From assembly GCA_021432635.1 (NCBI GenBank), contig MU270090.1, forward strand, positions 268,619 through 314,027: DNA of 45,409 nt, given 5' to 3'. This stretch comes from Thozetella sp. PMI_491 (taxonomy: Eukaryota > Ascomycota > Sordariomycetes > Chaetosphaeriales > Chaetosphaeriaceae). The notes below the pieces were generated by a model. That model had not been told where the DNA came from. It did no database searches and saw only the letters and a list, made by a program, of their open reading frames with translations. Of the stretch, positions 11,256-22,821 are shown one piece after another (position 1 is the first letter of the stretch; each line of letters opens with the position of its first letter). The translations under genes and the position numbers were made by a program.

Positions 11256-13589
11256 TTAGTTATCATGCTCTCCCTTCTCGTTTCGGGAACTAGCGACATT
11301 CCTTGCTCCTATCCTGAGCCAGAGTGCAATCCCGGAAACCGTCTTGTCTAGTTTTACGTTTGTCTTTGCGGCTATTTGAGTCATCCTTTTCAGGTTTCGG
11401 ATGCTCCCAAGGTGGCAGCGAGTGGCGCTGTCCAATGCGCACATTGTAGCCAACGACGAGTCTTTCAAGACTTGCATTCCCGCTACGCGAGTAGCAAACA
11501 TGATCCCTACGAGGAAAACGGCCGAGAGAAAAAGCTCAATTGCCAGGAATCCAAGCCAAGCCCAACGAACTTGAACATACTGAGCCGGGGACAGGGTTGT
11601 TCCCGCCACTACACTCGGCGGGTATGCTTTCAGCGTTTCTCGCAAGCTACTAAAGTTAACCATTCATATACTAAACGTCGTGCGAGACGATTTGTATATG
11701 TTTACTCACTAATTTTCCAAGCTCATGGCCATATTATTGGTCATATTTGTCACGGCTTGTAGCTGCACCGCAGCATCCTCGACAATTGCCTCGGTATACC
11801 GCCACAGGGCAACCCCCACAGCGAGCGAGATGTCGCCCTGCAGGCGGTAGACGCTATTTCCAAACATGACCATACCACCCATATCTGGTTCAGTTATCTC
11901 CGTATACCAGAATGGGGCGCGCTGGCCGTTCCAGAAAGATAGTTGCATAACGGATGAGGCATCGAGGGCGACCAACTCGTCCACAAAGACTGGTGCATGC
12001 AATTCGAAACCCGGGGGCGGAGCAAGAGTAAGGCGGCCCCATGACTCCATATTGCATGGTGTACCTATCTGGAAGGTGCAGATAAGGTACTGGGGACTTT
12101 TTAACAGGTCTAGCGCTGTAGCCGTATTTTCGACTGCTTCATGTGATCTTACGATCTCTGTCCATGCTGGTACGCCGCTTTTAACTGCAACCGAAAATGC
12201 TTTGGAGCACCAGTAGAACATTATCTCAATGGCCTGGAAGCTCATGTTCTGCCCTGGTAATACTGGTGGGTTGGAGTAAATAAGGTACCAGTCCGCCATG
12301 GACGTTTTCAGTTCGTCGTCGCTGAATGAGAGAGAGCTGGTGATAGTATTTACGAATGAGAGGGCTCTGAGGTTTGGGATTACTAGACTGTAGTTATTCG
12401 GCAGAGTAGCGCCCCAAGTTTGATTGTCTGTGAGGCCCCACAGATTCCAATTCCGGTTCTGCAGCTGGTTTACCTTCAGGTGCCTGCTAACATTTGCAGT
12501 TTTGGTACACACACCGAGCGAAACGAATGTGGGAAATGTGCACTCGCCTGTACTGCATGTCGGAGGAAACGGATCTAGAGAGTTATTTGGTAGTGTGTAT
12601 GCCCCGGCGAGTATATTGCGCTTGACATTAAGTATGAAATCTGTGACCGCTGTCGGTCGATAATAAGATCAACTCCCGGCCAGCGTTATTTTTTTCCTTT
12701 TTTGTAGGAATTGGTGATGCACACCAAATATTGCCAGGAAAATATTAATGTAGTGCTTACCTTCCCCTTCCCTATACGTGGTCATGTTCTCGTGGAGCTC
12801 CGCGATACGGCTGACGGTTGCCGTTATGTTCGTTGGCGCCAGCCTGGTGGGATACTGTATTACTTGCTGTGTCACTGGGGATATGACTAGGCTAGCTATC
12901 ATCAGTGAAGCGCCGAGAAACCCTAGTATGCTTCCTTAGAGGTTAGAAAGCGTCCATGACTAACTGGGGTTATAGAGTAATACTCACCCTCCCGTGAACG
13001 AGAACAACAACTTGCAGCTACCATAAATTCCTCGGTAAGCCTGCTCGAATAGCTCAAATTCCGTTAGCCTCCTTGGTTCGGAAAACCAGAGCCATCTCAA
13101 CTGCCCCAAGCCTGAGGTTACTGGAACCATTAAGGCTAGTTTTGCTAGAGAGGTAAAGAAGGCAAGAAACGTGTTGAGTGTGATGGCCATTGGCCAATTC
13201 GGTGCTGCAAGATCGTCGTATTCACGAAGAACAACCACGATCACTGGATAGATCAGCATTGAAACGAGGAATATTAGCAGCCTAGAAATGTATAAAAGAG
13301 ACAGGGCAATCTAACCTATAATGCAGAGCAGAGCCGTAATAGATGATAATATTTCATGAAGCCATATTACGCCATCTATCCACCAGCTATTTGTCTTTAG
13401 ATCAATATCTGTAGCAGGGCATTCCTGTAGAGTATTCCCCAGCTCGTGACTAGGCGGCAACAGCGTGACCGCAGGTGAAAATGTATAGTTGAGGTTGGGC
13501 GTTTCTGTGAAGGAGACGCAGGGCTCCAGGCGAGCTGAGCCGCTCTCCTTGAGGGGTTCCGATAGAAAGATATCTTGCAGTTCGGGCAT
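11256..13589 (-). CDS. DUF3176-family multi-pass membrane protein
   Basis: Five exons on the minus strand: 13316-13589, 12988-13243, 12761-12930, 11710-12640 (or starting at 12649) and 11256-11649. Introns are 72, 57, about 120 (or 111), and 60 nt, and all joins keep frame; the product is about 674 aa. Order of features: a hydrophobic segment ending VIVVVLREYDD; the DUF3176 core with NWPMAITLNTFLAFFTSLAK and QLRWLWF then FE-x-A-x-RG; a Cys motif CSTGECTFPTFVSLGVC; a long extracellular-type region; and a last TM (WLGFLAIELFLSAVFLVGI). These are standard DUF3176 landmarks; the biochemical role of the family is unknown. The start is uncertain: the same frame stays open about 78 codons upstream of 13589 without another ATG, so a further 5' exon is possible. 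Confidence 0.82.
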
Positions 13590-14357
13590 AATGGGAGGTG
13601 GAGATCGCCAAATTAGCGCTTCTAGCAATTTTAATGCTGCAGTAGTGACTTTAAGGCCGTCTCCTGAGAGTAAGCTCTCCTTTAAACTGATTACTGAACC
13701 TGTCAGCTGGCAGCCGCACCGGTGGCTGAAGGGTGTAAGTGGAGAGATTATATTGAACTGTGGCGGGCTGAAATTGTACCGTCTTACGAGGCGTGGCCGA
13801 TAAGCAATGCATGAGTAATCCGGTGTACTCGTGTATTAATAGAATTTATTCATGACCAGCTCAGAAACGATAAAGGACAAGCTGGAAACTGGTTAACATC
13901 GCCCTAGGGCACGCGTAAGAACTCGCATCAGAGAATTCAATGTAGCGACAAGCAAAATCGAATGTATCAGAAATCAAGAGTTGTCTGTATGGTCGGAAGT
14001 CAATCCATGGCCTCCGAGTACTTCTGTGTAATCAATACGACTCAGCAAATAACTAAGCATCCAAAACGACAGCAAATTAATCCTTAGACTTAGTTTGTAT
14101 TGGGGAGAGATAATACAGCCGGTATCTTTTGCGATGGTCAGAGCTTGCACAAGCGCTGACCACTGCCTCTGAGACAACGAAAGTCTAATGAGAGTGTAAT
14201 TGGGTTCTAGTCTTCTGAATTGAGCTCAAAGAAGCCTTTTTGGTAGACAATCATCGTGTTCATGACTCAGATGGGAGCCTTTCCAGTTACAAAACCAGGT
14301 TGCCAACCATAACCCGTGAGCGAGACCGGACTGGGGTAGGTCTTCAGACACACAGTG
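13590..14357. other. Possible 5' extension of the DUF3176 gene, otherwise empty
   Basis: From about 13590 to 13824 the minus strand continues open in the DUF3176 exon-1 frame with protein-like composition but no ATG. This suggests an unresolved upstream exon or leader. A separate minus-strand frame at 13974-14177 (67 codons) could not be joined convincingly. Nothing else is seen. Confidence 0.35.
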
Positions 14358-16278
14358 CTAGAACGGATAACTAAAGTCCCCCGTGTCGTTGGAGTTGAGC
14401 TGGGACGTGATGTTGACCATAGGCACTCGCAGGCGATCCCCAGTTCTACATTGGGTGTTATTACCTGTAGATGTGCAATTGAGCGGTATGTGGCCGCTGC
14501 CGACTGCGCTGAAGTGATTTCTATACCCGCTTGATTAGCAACATCTATCTACATGGTTTTCATTTCTTTTCTTTTCTTTTCTTCTTCGCCCAAGTATATT
14601 GGAGCGGACTTACGTATGCTCTGAGTCGACGCCATCGCATGTCCAACCTTGGTTGAGGGTAAGCGCCGAAGTCCTGTTGTCAAATTTAAATCCCAACGTG
14701 AAAGGCTCAAAGTTCATTGTGCACTGTAGCTGCTTCAATCCGTCTAGCTCATCTTCCATATCGTCACTGGTATATAAGCATTGGCGCCAACCAGTGTTCC
14801 GAGGCGATTCATTGTCCGTGGCCGTATTGTTGTAGTAGAACTTGATTTCGTAGCTATTGCTTGCCGAAATATTTAGTTTAGGATCTTCTGGCGAATAGAT
14901 CCTGGTCAGAGTGAACCCATTGATCTCCCAAGCTTCTTTGCCCGGCGGCTCTAGCGATTTGGAGCTGCAGTTATAACCGTGTGGCCGGAAATCTTCGATG
15001 GCGTTCTCTTTGGATATATGGAATGCGTTGATATGGGATGGCGTGATGGTTAGATCATCAGCATTGCAGAAATCTTCGATAAACCTCTCAGGCTCTGGCG
15101 TTTGAGCATACGGGCCAGGCTGAACGCAAGATCTGGTCTCGTTACACTTAAGAGGGAAGTTGACTTCGCCGTAGGCTGAATATACTGTCCTGAGAGTCGA
15201 TCAGATTCTCAACCGAGGTGTATGGACTTGGAGGCTCAATTTACGGATTCGAGGCATCCTCGTCGTCACAGTACCACGTCTGGTTTACTCCCAGAACATT
15301 CTTTGGTCCACCATACCGGAGAGTGGTATAAATACCATGGGGTGGATAGTTAGCGTGCATTGAATCAAATCTAGTGCAGTTCAACCAGGTGGGGCTCTCA
15401 AGCCTTCCTCTTATGGTACACCTTTGGGTGTAGTTCAAGGCACTATTCATGAGAGTAAACGCCACTCTATCGGCTGACCAGGTGAAGTCAGACACCTCAA
15501 ATGATGGGCTCCGAGACATCTTGCTGCAGCCTTGAGCGCTGGGTAGCACCCCCGGCTTCGGGTATACTGGAGGCAAAAATGGGCTACTACCGTCGCCACT
15601 GTAAGGGTCGTCCTGGGGTTCGCCATCGACGCCGTTGCTGCTGTGTTCTGCGATGGACACATTTGATGCCTTCACGGTAATGTCTATCGGGCTGCAGGAG
15701 ATCTGATCGGGGCGTCCATCAGGTACCTGGGAACATTTGAGATCTGATATGGTGGAAGCCCCAGTCCCGGTGTAGTTTGTCCTGGGGAAGCTATTAGTAG
15801 TATTCAATGGCGAGGAGTACGGCAGTAATCACAGTGCGCCCCGATCCAATCCACCACAACTCCAAGTTTGACGGATAGAAAGTGCCTTCGACTTCATTTC
15901 GAAATGGATCGACGTATCCAGCGGGGGGTCATCCTCACTAGGCTGCCCTCTGGCACCTTTACAGTAGACATTGCAACTGTACCAAACCTTTCCATCAGCC
16001 AGATAGTGATTTGGACTCCGGCCGGTTGCTCCACTGCCTTGCAGACAGTTGAAACTATATCCGTTGGCAGTGTTGCCAATCGAAAAGGAGACCTTGCCGA
16101 GGGTGCCGGGGCCGAAATCGAACTTGGTATCCGTATCTACTGTGAAGTTTCGAATAATCCAGCTGGCGGATTTTGAGGATATTTCAGTGCAGTTGATACC
16201 CAGGGGTGGGGTATACGGCGTGCTATGAACCAACACTGGTAGCAGTGAGACGGCCAATATCTTCACAAGGCCAGCCAT
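14358..16278 (-). CDS. Secreted protein with three tandem AA1-like-type domains
   Basis: Four exons: 15833-16278, 15245-15781, 14614-15189 and 14358-14520, giving 573 aa. Introns of 51, 55 and 93 nt have consensus-like ends (GTGATT/CCCCAG, GTAAAT/CTCAG, GTAAGT/TATAG) with branch-like ACTAAT, CTGAT and GCTAAT. A signal peptide (residues 1 to about 19) is followed by three modules near residues 33-145, 242-320 and 415-514. Each runs W/F-x-(I/V)-x-(D/N/G)-F, a beta-rich stretch, Cys, W-x-x-C or W-x-x-C-like, then L-x(0-2)-(R/N)Q-x-W-x-C (SIRQTWSC, GVNQTWYC, TLNQGWTC). Many N-glycosylation sequons lie in modules 2 and 3. The same module occurs singly at 7930-8476. The function is unknown; the fold assignment is tentative. 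Domain duplication within one gene is inferred from the repeated motif. Confidence 0.75.
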
Positions 16279-17264
16279 GATGATAACGGAATGTTGAAAT
16301 CAAGTTGAAAAGCCAGTTTCCCTTTCTATCTTTTGGGGGGTTTGTCGTCCGCAGATTTTGTCCCTTGTAATGCTTAGACAACATGGGTATGCGGATGAGG
16401 GGACGACGCGTGTTGGTAAATTAGAGTAATCAGGGTGCTTATTAGCCGGCGAGTCTTTATTTTGGAGTACCCCGTCATCACTAGTCCTAACCCAACTGCC
16501 GATTAGATGTATGGATAACAGAATTTTCCGAAAAAGGCTAAGTATTTGGCACTGCCGGCATGATTGGGGTGGGGAGGGGGGTTCTGATTGCCCGTGCGCC
16601 CTCCATCCTGTTGTCCTCGCTATAGTTACCGCATATGCAATTCTTGGTTACTTAAGCAGGCGAGAGCTCGGTCGACTGGAATGCGACTCTTAAGGGCCCT
16701 AGAGGTTTTTAGATCCTGAAATCGTAATAATAGCTAGGAAAGTATACTATCCCTTTAGCTGCAGTATGGGACTTCGCTGTCACACGAGACGGCCAACCAT
16801 AACAAGCCCGGTGGGGTCCTGAGCCCATGGCCCAGTATACGAAGTACGTACTCGTGGTCAACGAAAGAGACATACTAGATATTTCTATCAATGTACTAGT
16901 TGTTAAGTGATACAAATTTAGTAATGGAGAACCACTATACTAGAAAAATCGATCTACTAAGCTCGTATACGCGATGTGCATAGCTATATGATATTCTTAG
17001 GTTTTAGGCTTACACGCCTTTGTACGGCTACACGCTTGAAGACGAGGGAGGGGATTATGAGGGCGAGCCTCGCTCTGTCTTGTATCTGTAGAGCCTTCTC
17101 TGCGAACACCACGCCTTGACCGAGCAACTCTTAAATGGCGGCTCTATCTCAGTCGGGTGATCCCGAAAGACTGGGCATATATGTATCGTAGGCGTTGCTA
17201 CGATAAAGCATGAAGGAGCCGGATCGCGGAGGGCCCTAAGGGTCGATGTTTATGGAGCTAACAA
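16279..17264. other. Promoter of the three-domain gene, then no supported gene
   Basis: The first few hundred bases left of the ATG at 16278 (right on the plus strand) serve as the minus-strand promoter; no clear TATA box was found. The remainder holds only short frames (60-68 codons) without motifs. Confidence 0.35.
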
Positions 17265-17800
17265 GAACTTGTGGTTCACGAACGATACATACCTGTACGC
17301 AAAGCCTTGGTGGTGCTCGGGATCCCCGACGGCGTCGGAGACAGATTTCAATTCGCCTGGAAGCTCGCGGCTTAGCTGCATGACGTCTTCGGATTGCAGC
17401 GGCTCTTCAGTATTAACAAGCACGGCAAGATTGATGCTTGTAGATAGCGACGGCCTGATAATTCCGAGGAGTCCATCTGTGGATAGTCCTTACTCGCTGC
17501 CTCTGTCCTGACTGACCCTAGGCGAAGATTGTTGTTCCATCTACGGCATCTCTTGGTGTAGCATTAGTGCCACCTCTAGCAGGGTTTGGGGCTGGATAGC
17601 CGGGGCCGCGTCGTAGGTGAGATAGGCGTGGTAGATAGCGAATAGTAAAATCGCCGAAGTCGAGAAGTAGGCTCATCTTATGCTGCCTAATGGATCTCTA
17701 GCACCATAAATCGCCAATATTTTTGCCATCACAGGGCTGCTCATCGCTTTCAATGAGCTTTTTGAAGTGGCGCTGCTGCCATGAACGTCACATCTAACGC
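17265..17800 (-). pseudogene. Possible decayed multi-exon gene, unidentified
   Basis: On the minus strand, a stretch around 17800-17540 reads SSPVMAKILAIYGARDPLG, then TGA, then a hydrophobic segment (AILLFAIYHAYLTYD) and LLEVALMLHQEMP. A second block (about 17478-17286), bounded by a CACAG acceptor and a GTATGT donor, reads INLAVLVNTEEPLQSEDV and onward. The two blocks do not join in frame, and the first contains an in-frame TGA one transition away from CGA. I infer a degraded gene or an unresolved gene; the family is not recognised. Confidence 0.25.
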
Positions 17801-19416
17801 CCTATAGAATGTCGGAGCTCAGATGGCGCATTTCTACTCACAGACAGAGGTCTCATGAAGCTAAATGATCACTAGTGGCTGTAGGTTCGCTCTTAATCCG
17901 AGATTATGTTCTCCCGCACAACTCTAATTCTCATTAAGTACGAATTCGAGCACTATTTTAATCCCGGCATGCATGCAGGCCTTTGACCCGTCTACGTACT
18001 CCACGTGCTCTTTATCGCCGACCAAGCCACCCAGTCAAAGTGAAGCAGTGAGCATGAATATGTGCGAGAGTCCAACTAGCCCGCTCTGAGGAAAGAAGCC
18101 CATTCTTTTGCCTTCGGGTCACTTCGGTAAGATTAATTCCTCAAGTTCAATCAGGCTACAAATCTTTATAACCTTGGCAACACGTCCTAGGCTTTCATCG
18201 GGCTGTTCTCGCACCTGCACGGGACTTGATCTCGAGTACAGATTTTGAAGAAGTACTCTTTGTGCCAGAACGAGCGCAAATTCCTCATTTTGAAAATAAG
18301 AGAAAGTTTGCACCTACTTACAGGTACCATGAACAGATAATCTTGTGAAAGGAGGAGTTAGAAGGAAAACATGTATTTAGTTTCGTGTGGTACAAAAGTT
18401 GGTCAGTCGGGAGGAGCTAACAACTCTGAGACCGACCCAGCGCAAATAAAATATACACTTTTACCTCGCAATGCCGATTTCATATTCGACACCTCTAGAA
18501 TATCCAGTGAGTGAAGAACGCCCTAAAACAAAGTGACTGATAAATTGCATGCGTTAAACCCCACTGAGGCGACCATTTTCCTTGTTACACCGCGGAAAGG
18601 CCCTGCTATGATCAGGCCTGCAGAACATGGATACCTGGAGGCCCATTTTCTAGAGACATAGGTACACCGTACATGTGCCAGTGTAACTAATGAGGTTCCG
18701 ATTGCCAACTAATGGCCCTGTTAAGGCAGAACTACAGACTACGCATCCCGACCAAAGCGATATACGATAATTGCAACATCATATGATACCTAGATGGCTA
18801 ATGAGATTTTGGTTCGCCTGCACTCACTTGTAGTATATACCCTAGTAATTGGGCCATAAATCAGACCTCTAGCCAGTCTAGGCTCTCTTTCTCCGCAATT
18901 TCATGGGGCACGGCTATACGAAGTCCATTTGTGCCAGTCCGCCAACTCTTTAGAAGCGCTAGATAATCAGCCTTAGTTGTAACTCACTACAACCTCCACA
19001 TCCCCGATGTAATGAATAGGCTTCAATCTCTGCTTGCCATCTTCCTAAAATAGATCTGTTATTTTCTTCTTTTTCTTTTGGTGCAGTTCTGCATTCACGA
19101 TTCCATCCTCCTCGAAGTAGAATTCCGCTCTGAAGGTATGTCGCCACCTACAAATGAGAATGACCAAGCTAGGCGAATAATGTTGATTGATTGTGATTAA
19201 GGTCCTGCAACTTTAGAACCAATCGCAAGAAAAGTAGTTCAATGCAATCTGGAATTGATAAACCTTTAGGGGCATTACCGCTTTTGCTCAATCGGCTCTT
19301 ATCTTCAACGCATGATATCTGCAGCAAGGAAGAGGTATATCAGGTTTCCCCAGCGGCTAGTGGCCTTGGAATTGGTGCTGGATTCTTTTTACGAGTATTC
19401 TAATGCAAAACTCGCA
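17801..19416. other. No supported gene
   Basis: Scattered minus-strand frames of 61-64 codons only, with no start context, motif or splice logic. Nothing else noticed. Confidence 0.35.
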
Positions 19417-20136
19417 TCACCTCTGAATAACTGCCCAGCAGACGCCCAAAAGGCAAATTCGCAAGAGCCAATCATGCAACGACGAGGGGGCTTTCATAGG
19501 TGACCTGCCTGCGGTTGATCGCGATGTAGTTACTGAAGGGGTACCGGAAGACTGGGCGAGAGTTGGATTCGTCGGAGCGCCGCTTTTGGAGGGGGCGGCA
19601 TTAGCCGAGGTCTCAGGTGAGCCTGTGTTGGGAGTAGAGGTGGCTTGCGGCGCAGGCTGGACAGTGACCGTGGACATTGCCACTCCGCTGGCTGTGTTGA
19701 GCCAAATGCAGTAAGGAGTCCCTGTTGCGACGCCGCCGCCGTCAAAGGAAAAGCCGGTAGGGAGGTTCGTATAGGTAAGGATATAGACGTCTGCATTTTC
19801 GGCATTGGTAGCTGCAAGGCTGGCAAGCGGCGTTGGGTCTCCAGATACGCAGGTGGTGGCGCTCGCGCCGGGTAAGTCTGAGCTGCGCCGAAAGTCTTGA
19901 GTCCCAGAGATAGCGCAGCACACCAAATCGTTCAGGTCTATCGGCGGGAGAGGACCTCGGACAAATGGGTCACTCGCCTTGTCGACGATGTTGCCGTTAC
20001 AGCAGATACTCTGGTATTCCGAGGTCGCGTTCACGCATTTCGGAATACTCTGGCTGAGATTGAATCCGAAGACTGGCGCAAGGCACCAGTTCGAAATAGC
20101 GCCTGACGGCACAACCGTTGTGATGGATGATGACAT
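19417..20136 (-). CDS. Cys-rich protein with Ser/Thr/Pro-rich stalk and hydrophobic tail
   Basis: Single uninterrupted frame of 239 codons starting ATG at 20136. Residues about 15-150 hold eight cysteines, including two CC pairs (SICCNG, LVCCAI), and the landmark blocks ISNWCLAP, PTPLASLAATN and PYCIWLNTASGV. A long Ser/Thr/Pro/Ala-rich segment follows (about 155-215), then a short hydrophobic C-terminus (LLRICLLGVCWAV). I believe such CC-containing, LASLAATN-containing proteins are a recurrent uncharacterised fungal family. A mucin-like stalk plus hydrophobic tail suggests a GPI-type surface protein, yet no N-terminal signal peptide is present; either an upstream exon was missed or the protein is not secreted classically. 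Confidence 0.72.
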   Translation of the reverse strand: MSSSITTVVPSGAISNWCLAPVFGFNLSQSIPKCVNATSEYQSICCNGNIVDKASDPFVRGPLPPIDLNDLVCCAISGTQDFRRSSDLPGASATTCVSGDPTPLASLAATNAENADVYILTYTNLPTGFSFDGGGVATGTPYCIWLNTASGVAMSTVTVQPAPQATSTPNTGSPETSANAAPSKSGAPTNPTLAQSSGTPSVTTSRSTAGRSPMKAPSSLHDWLLRICLLGVCWAVIQR

Positions 20137-20424
20137 GGTGAGGGTCGCTAATGGAATTGTGACAAAGTATTACAGCGTTCCACGCAGCAAACTAAGTAGC
20201 TTGGGTCATCAATCCCGCCAGCTGGTTTGACTTGGCCAATCCTTGAAAGGAGGAAGGGGCGAGATAGGAAGGTTGCCTCGCGAGGTTGGGGACTGAAGAA
20301 GCTTTTAGGATTTAACCACGCCGCAGCTCCTAGCCCCACTCAATACGGAGTCCCCACCTAGACGTACTCTCTTAAGTCGCTAAGCCAAAACGAACCAATC
20401 ATTGCCCCTACCGACTGACATTTG

Positions 20425-20949
20425 CTGTGTCGTCAAAACGAATCATTAGTGGGTTCAAATTTTAGTGGACTGCCACCACCACGCCGTTCTGCAAAATTTT
20501 TACCATAATATAACTATGCTTGTACACTTTATAAACGCGCAACTACAGCTGCAACCGTAAAAAAGACATCAATAGATCAGCCAAATCGTATATATATATA
20601 TATAATGCATACACGCATTCACTTACCCGTGCACACATACCTCCCTAAAATTCCCAAAGCTGATAGAAAGTGCCAAGAAAACGCTAAGAAATACCAAGAC
20701 TTTCGCCAATTTTTGGGGGGGGGGGGGAGATTCTGTTTTTAACCGATCCTCTTAAATTGCCGTGCGCGCATGCGTAAGTAGATATGCATATAACGCGTGA
20801 TTTAGCGAATCTACTGATCTCATTTTTTACGGCTGTAGCTGTAGTTGAGTGTTTATAAAGTGTATATATATGTTGTAAAACGGCCTAGTGGTGTTGGTGG
20901 CAGTCCTCCCAAAATTTGGACCCACCAATGATTCGTTTTGACGACACAG
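20425..20949. mobile_element. Foldback/MITE-like element with long terminal inverted repeats
   Basis: The outer 23 bp, starting CTGTGTCGTCAAAACGAATC, are perfectly inverted at the two ends. Imperfect inverted similarity extends inward for roughly 190-200 bp (left arm about 20425-20625, right arm about 20755-20949), with matching blocks such as GGACTGCCACCA, TACACTTTATAAAC and CAACTACAGCT. The centre has a G13 tract and no coding frame. The length (525 bp), long arms and lack of transposase indicate a non-autonomous foldback element. A clear target-site duplication is not visible; flanks share at most a dinucleotide. The superfamily is not assignable from the sequence alone. Confidence 0.85.
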
Positions 20950-22821
20950 TGTGCTTCTGCCGGTTACAGTTCCTAATGCGCGTGACGGAAGCTCTCTTCA
21001 CTGTCAGTCAGATAGTTAGACCAGTCGCCTCAGTGTACTTTCACAGCTCGTTGCGTGGGTCTAGGTAGATTTTACAAGACACAGCACATATCACGGTGCA
21101 CCACGACCAGCCGTTCAAGATTAGGATACCTAGACAGGCATATGTTTATCATTACCAAGAAATAACAGAAACAGGTGTCCACTTCTTCCCTCCTAAATGT
21201 CCCTTTTGCGATTGTCACTGTTGCGGTACGATAGACACGACGAGTACTACTAGTGCCACCTCGTCTGCTACCAATATGCAATTGGGCAGATCTTGACTGT
21301 GCTCTGGAGCGAAATTGCAGGATCCGTCATCCCAGGTAGGTCGTTAGCTCGCGCTACGGCCCCTTTGACCGATAATAGCATCGGCATATTCATTCACGCC
21401 TAGGACCCATCAGACGTCTTAGGATGGAAAACAGTCTTCTCCTAATTCCAAGCCGCTATTTTCTCTGCAGCCAGTAGGTACCTAGCCATAGAACCAAGTC
21501 GCACCATCTGGTAACAAATATCCCGCGAGCTCGTATGGGCTGCTCCTAATGGCGAATTAATCCCCAAATAGCCCTATTGCTGTCAAACCTTCGATACATG
21601 CTAAGGATAAGCCTGTGTTGCTTGCGAAGGGTAGGCCGTTTGGTTCCCATAGTACCCCATGATCGCTTGGGGGTCATGCCGCTGCAGGTCGTGCTGTTTG
21701 AAGCACATCCCTTGCCTCTGGAGTAAGGTAATATTTACATTACTACCTCCCGAATTCCAGAAGAATAGTTGTCTACTTGCTAACAGTCGCCTATTTTATG
21801 GTGGACATGTGGACTTCCTCCTCGCTTGGGGAGTAGTTGCTCTTGGTCGGCTTGGGCTTCAACTCCATTTAAAACGCTAAGCCAGAGTGGGCAACCTTCA
21901 GGCAGAACACAGCGATCTCCATCATCCTGAGACATAGACGTTAGAAATCTGTTGACTATTATATGAACAGCACTAGAACAACCGTACTCGCCCAGCTTCA
22001 AGGATCATACACCCCTTCTCGTCGTGCATTAAGGCACCATGGTACCCTTCTTATATATCATTTCCACGTGACAGGTTGAGCTAGTGGACTGCCTTCTGTG
22101 ACTGGCAAGTCTATAAGCAGACTCGCCCGTTGGGCTAATGGAAGCTGAGCTGAAGGCCTGAAATGAAGCCTCGATGATCTGGATTACGGAATACGGAAGG
22201 GGCTAAGCTGGCGCAAGGCCCACCTAGCATAGCGCGGCCAATGCCTCACTTCTTGGCATACGGTCTTGGCACATTTGGTGCTTACAACAACTAATTTTTC
22301 GACCATTCTGTATCGGGAAATTAAATACGCTATATCGCATCTCCTTGGTTGTTACCTCTTTAGGATGAAGGTACATTTAACAGTGATACGTTGCCTAGCT
22401 GAGCTCGGCTGTGGAGCTAAGGAAAATCATGCATTCCTGAATACACAGTATCCGGCATTTCCTTCTATCTGCGATCTATTAACATAAAGTGAACAGATGT
22501 ATGAAAATGGCTCTGAGCTCTTCTAGGAACTGTCTACTCAATACAATGGACTTTCAATGTGAGGAACGCTCTGGTGTTGCCACCCTGGATATTTCATACT
22601 CGTATTCGACTTAGCACCACCTCTGCACTCGTCGTTGTTCCCCAAGCCATTGGTTTGATCCGTGATGTATTCGCAGCACATCTTGCTAGCATTGAAATGC
22701 ACATATTCTATCCGCGGAACTTACAGTCGTGTGATAAATAGAGAATCAAGCGAAATACGGCGATTATATCAGACAAACTCTAACTAACAGCCGCTGACCA
22801 AACGAATCGTGATCCGAGCGA
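20950..22821. other. No supported gene
   Basis: Short frames of 60-75 codons on both strands with no motif or splice partner. Nothing else noticed before the 3' end of the transcription factor gene. Confidence 0.35.

Noticed and set aside
20720..20735. G13 tract as a possible quadruplex
   Set aside because: A single run in the centre of the foldback element; no array of separated G runs.
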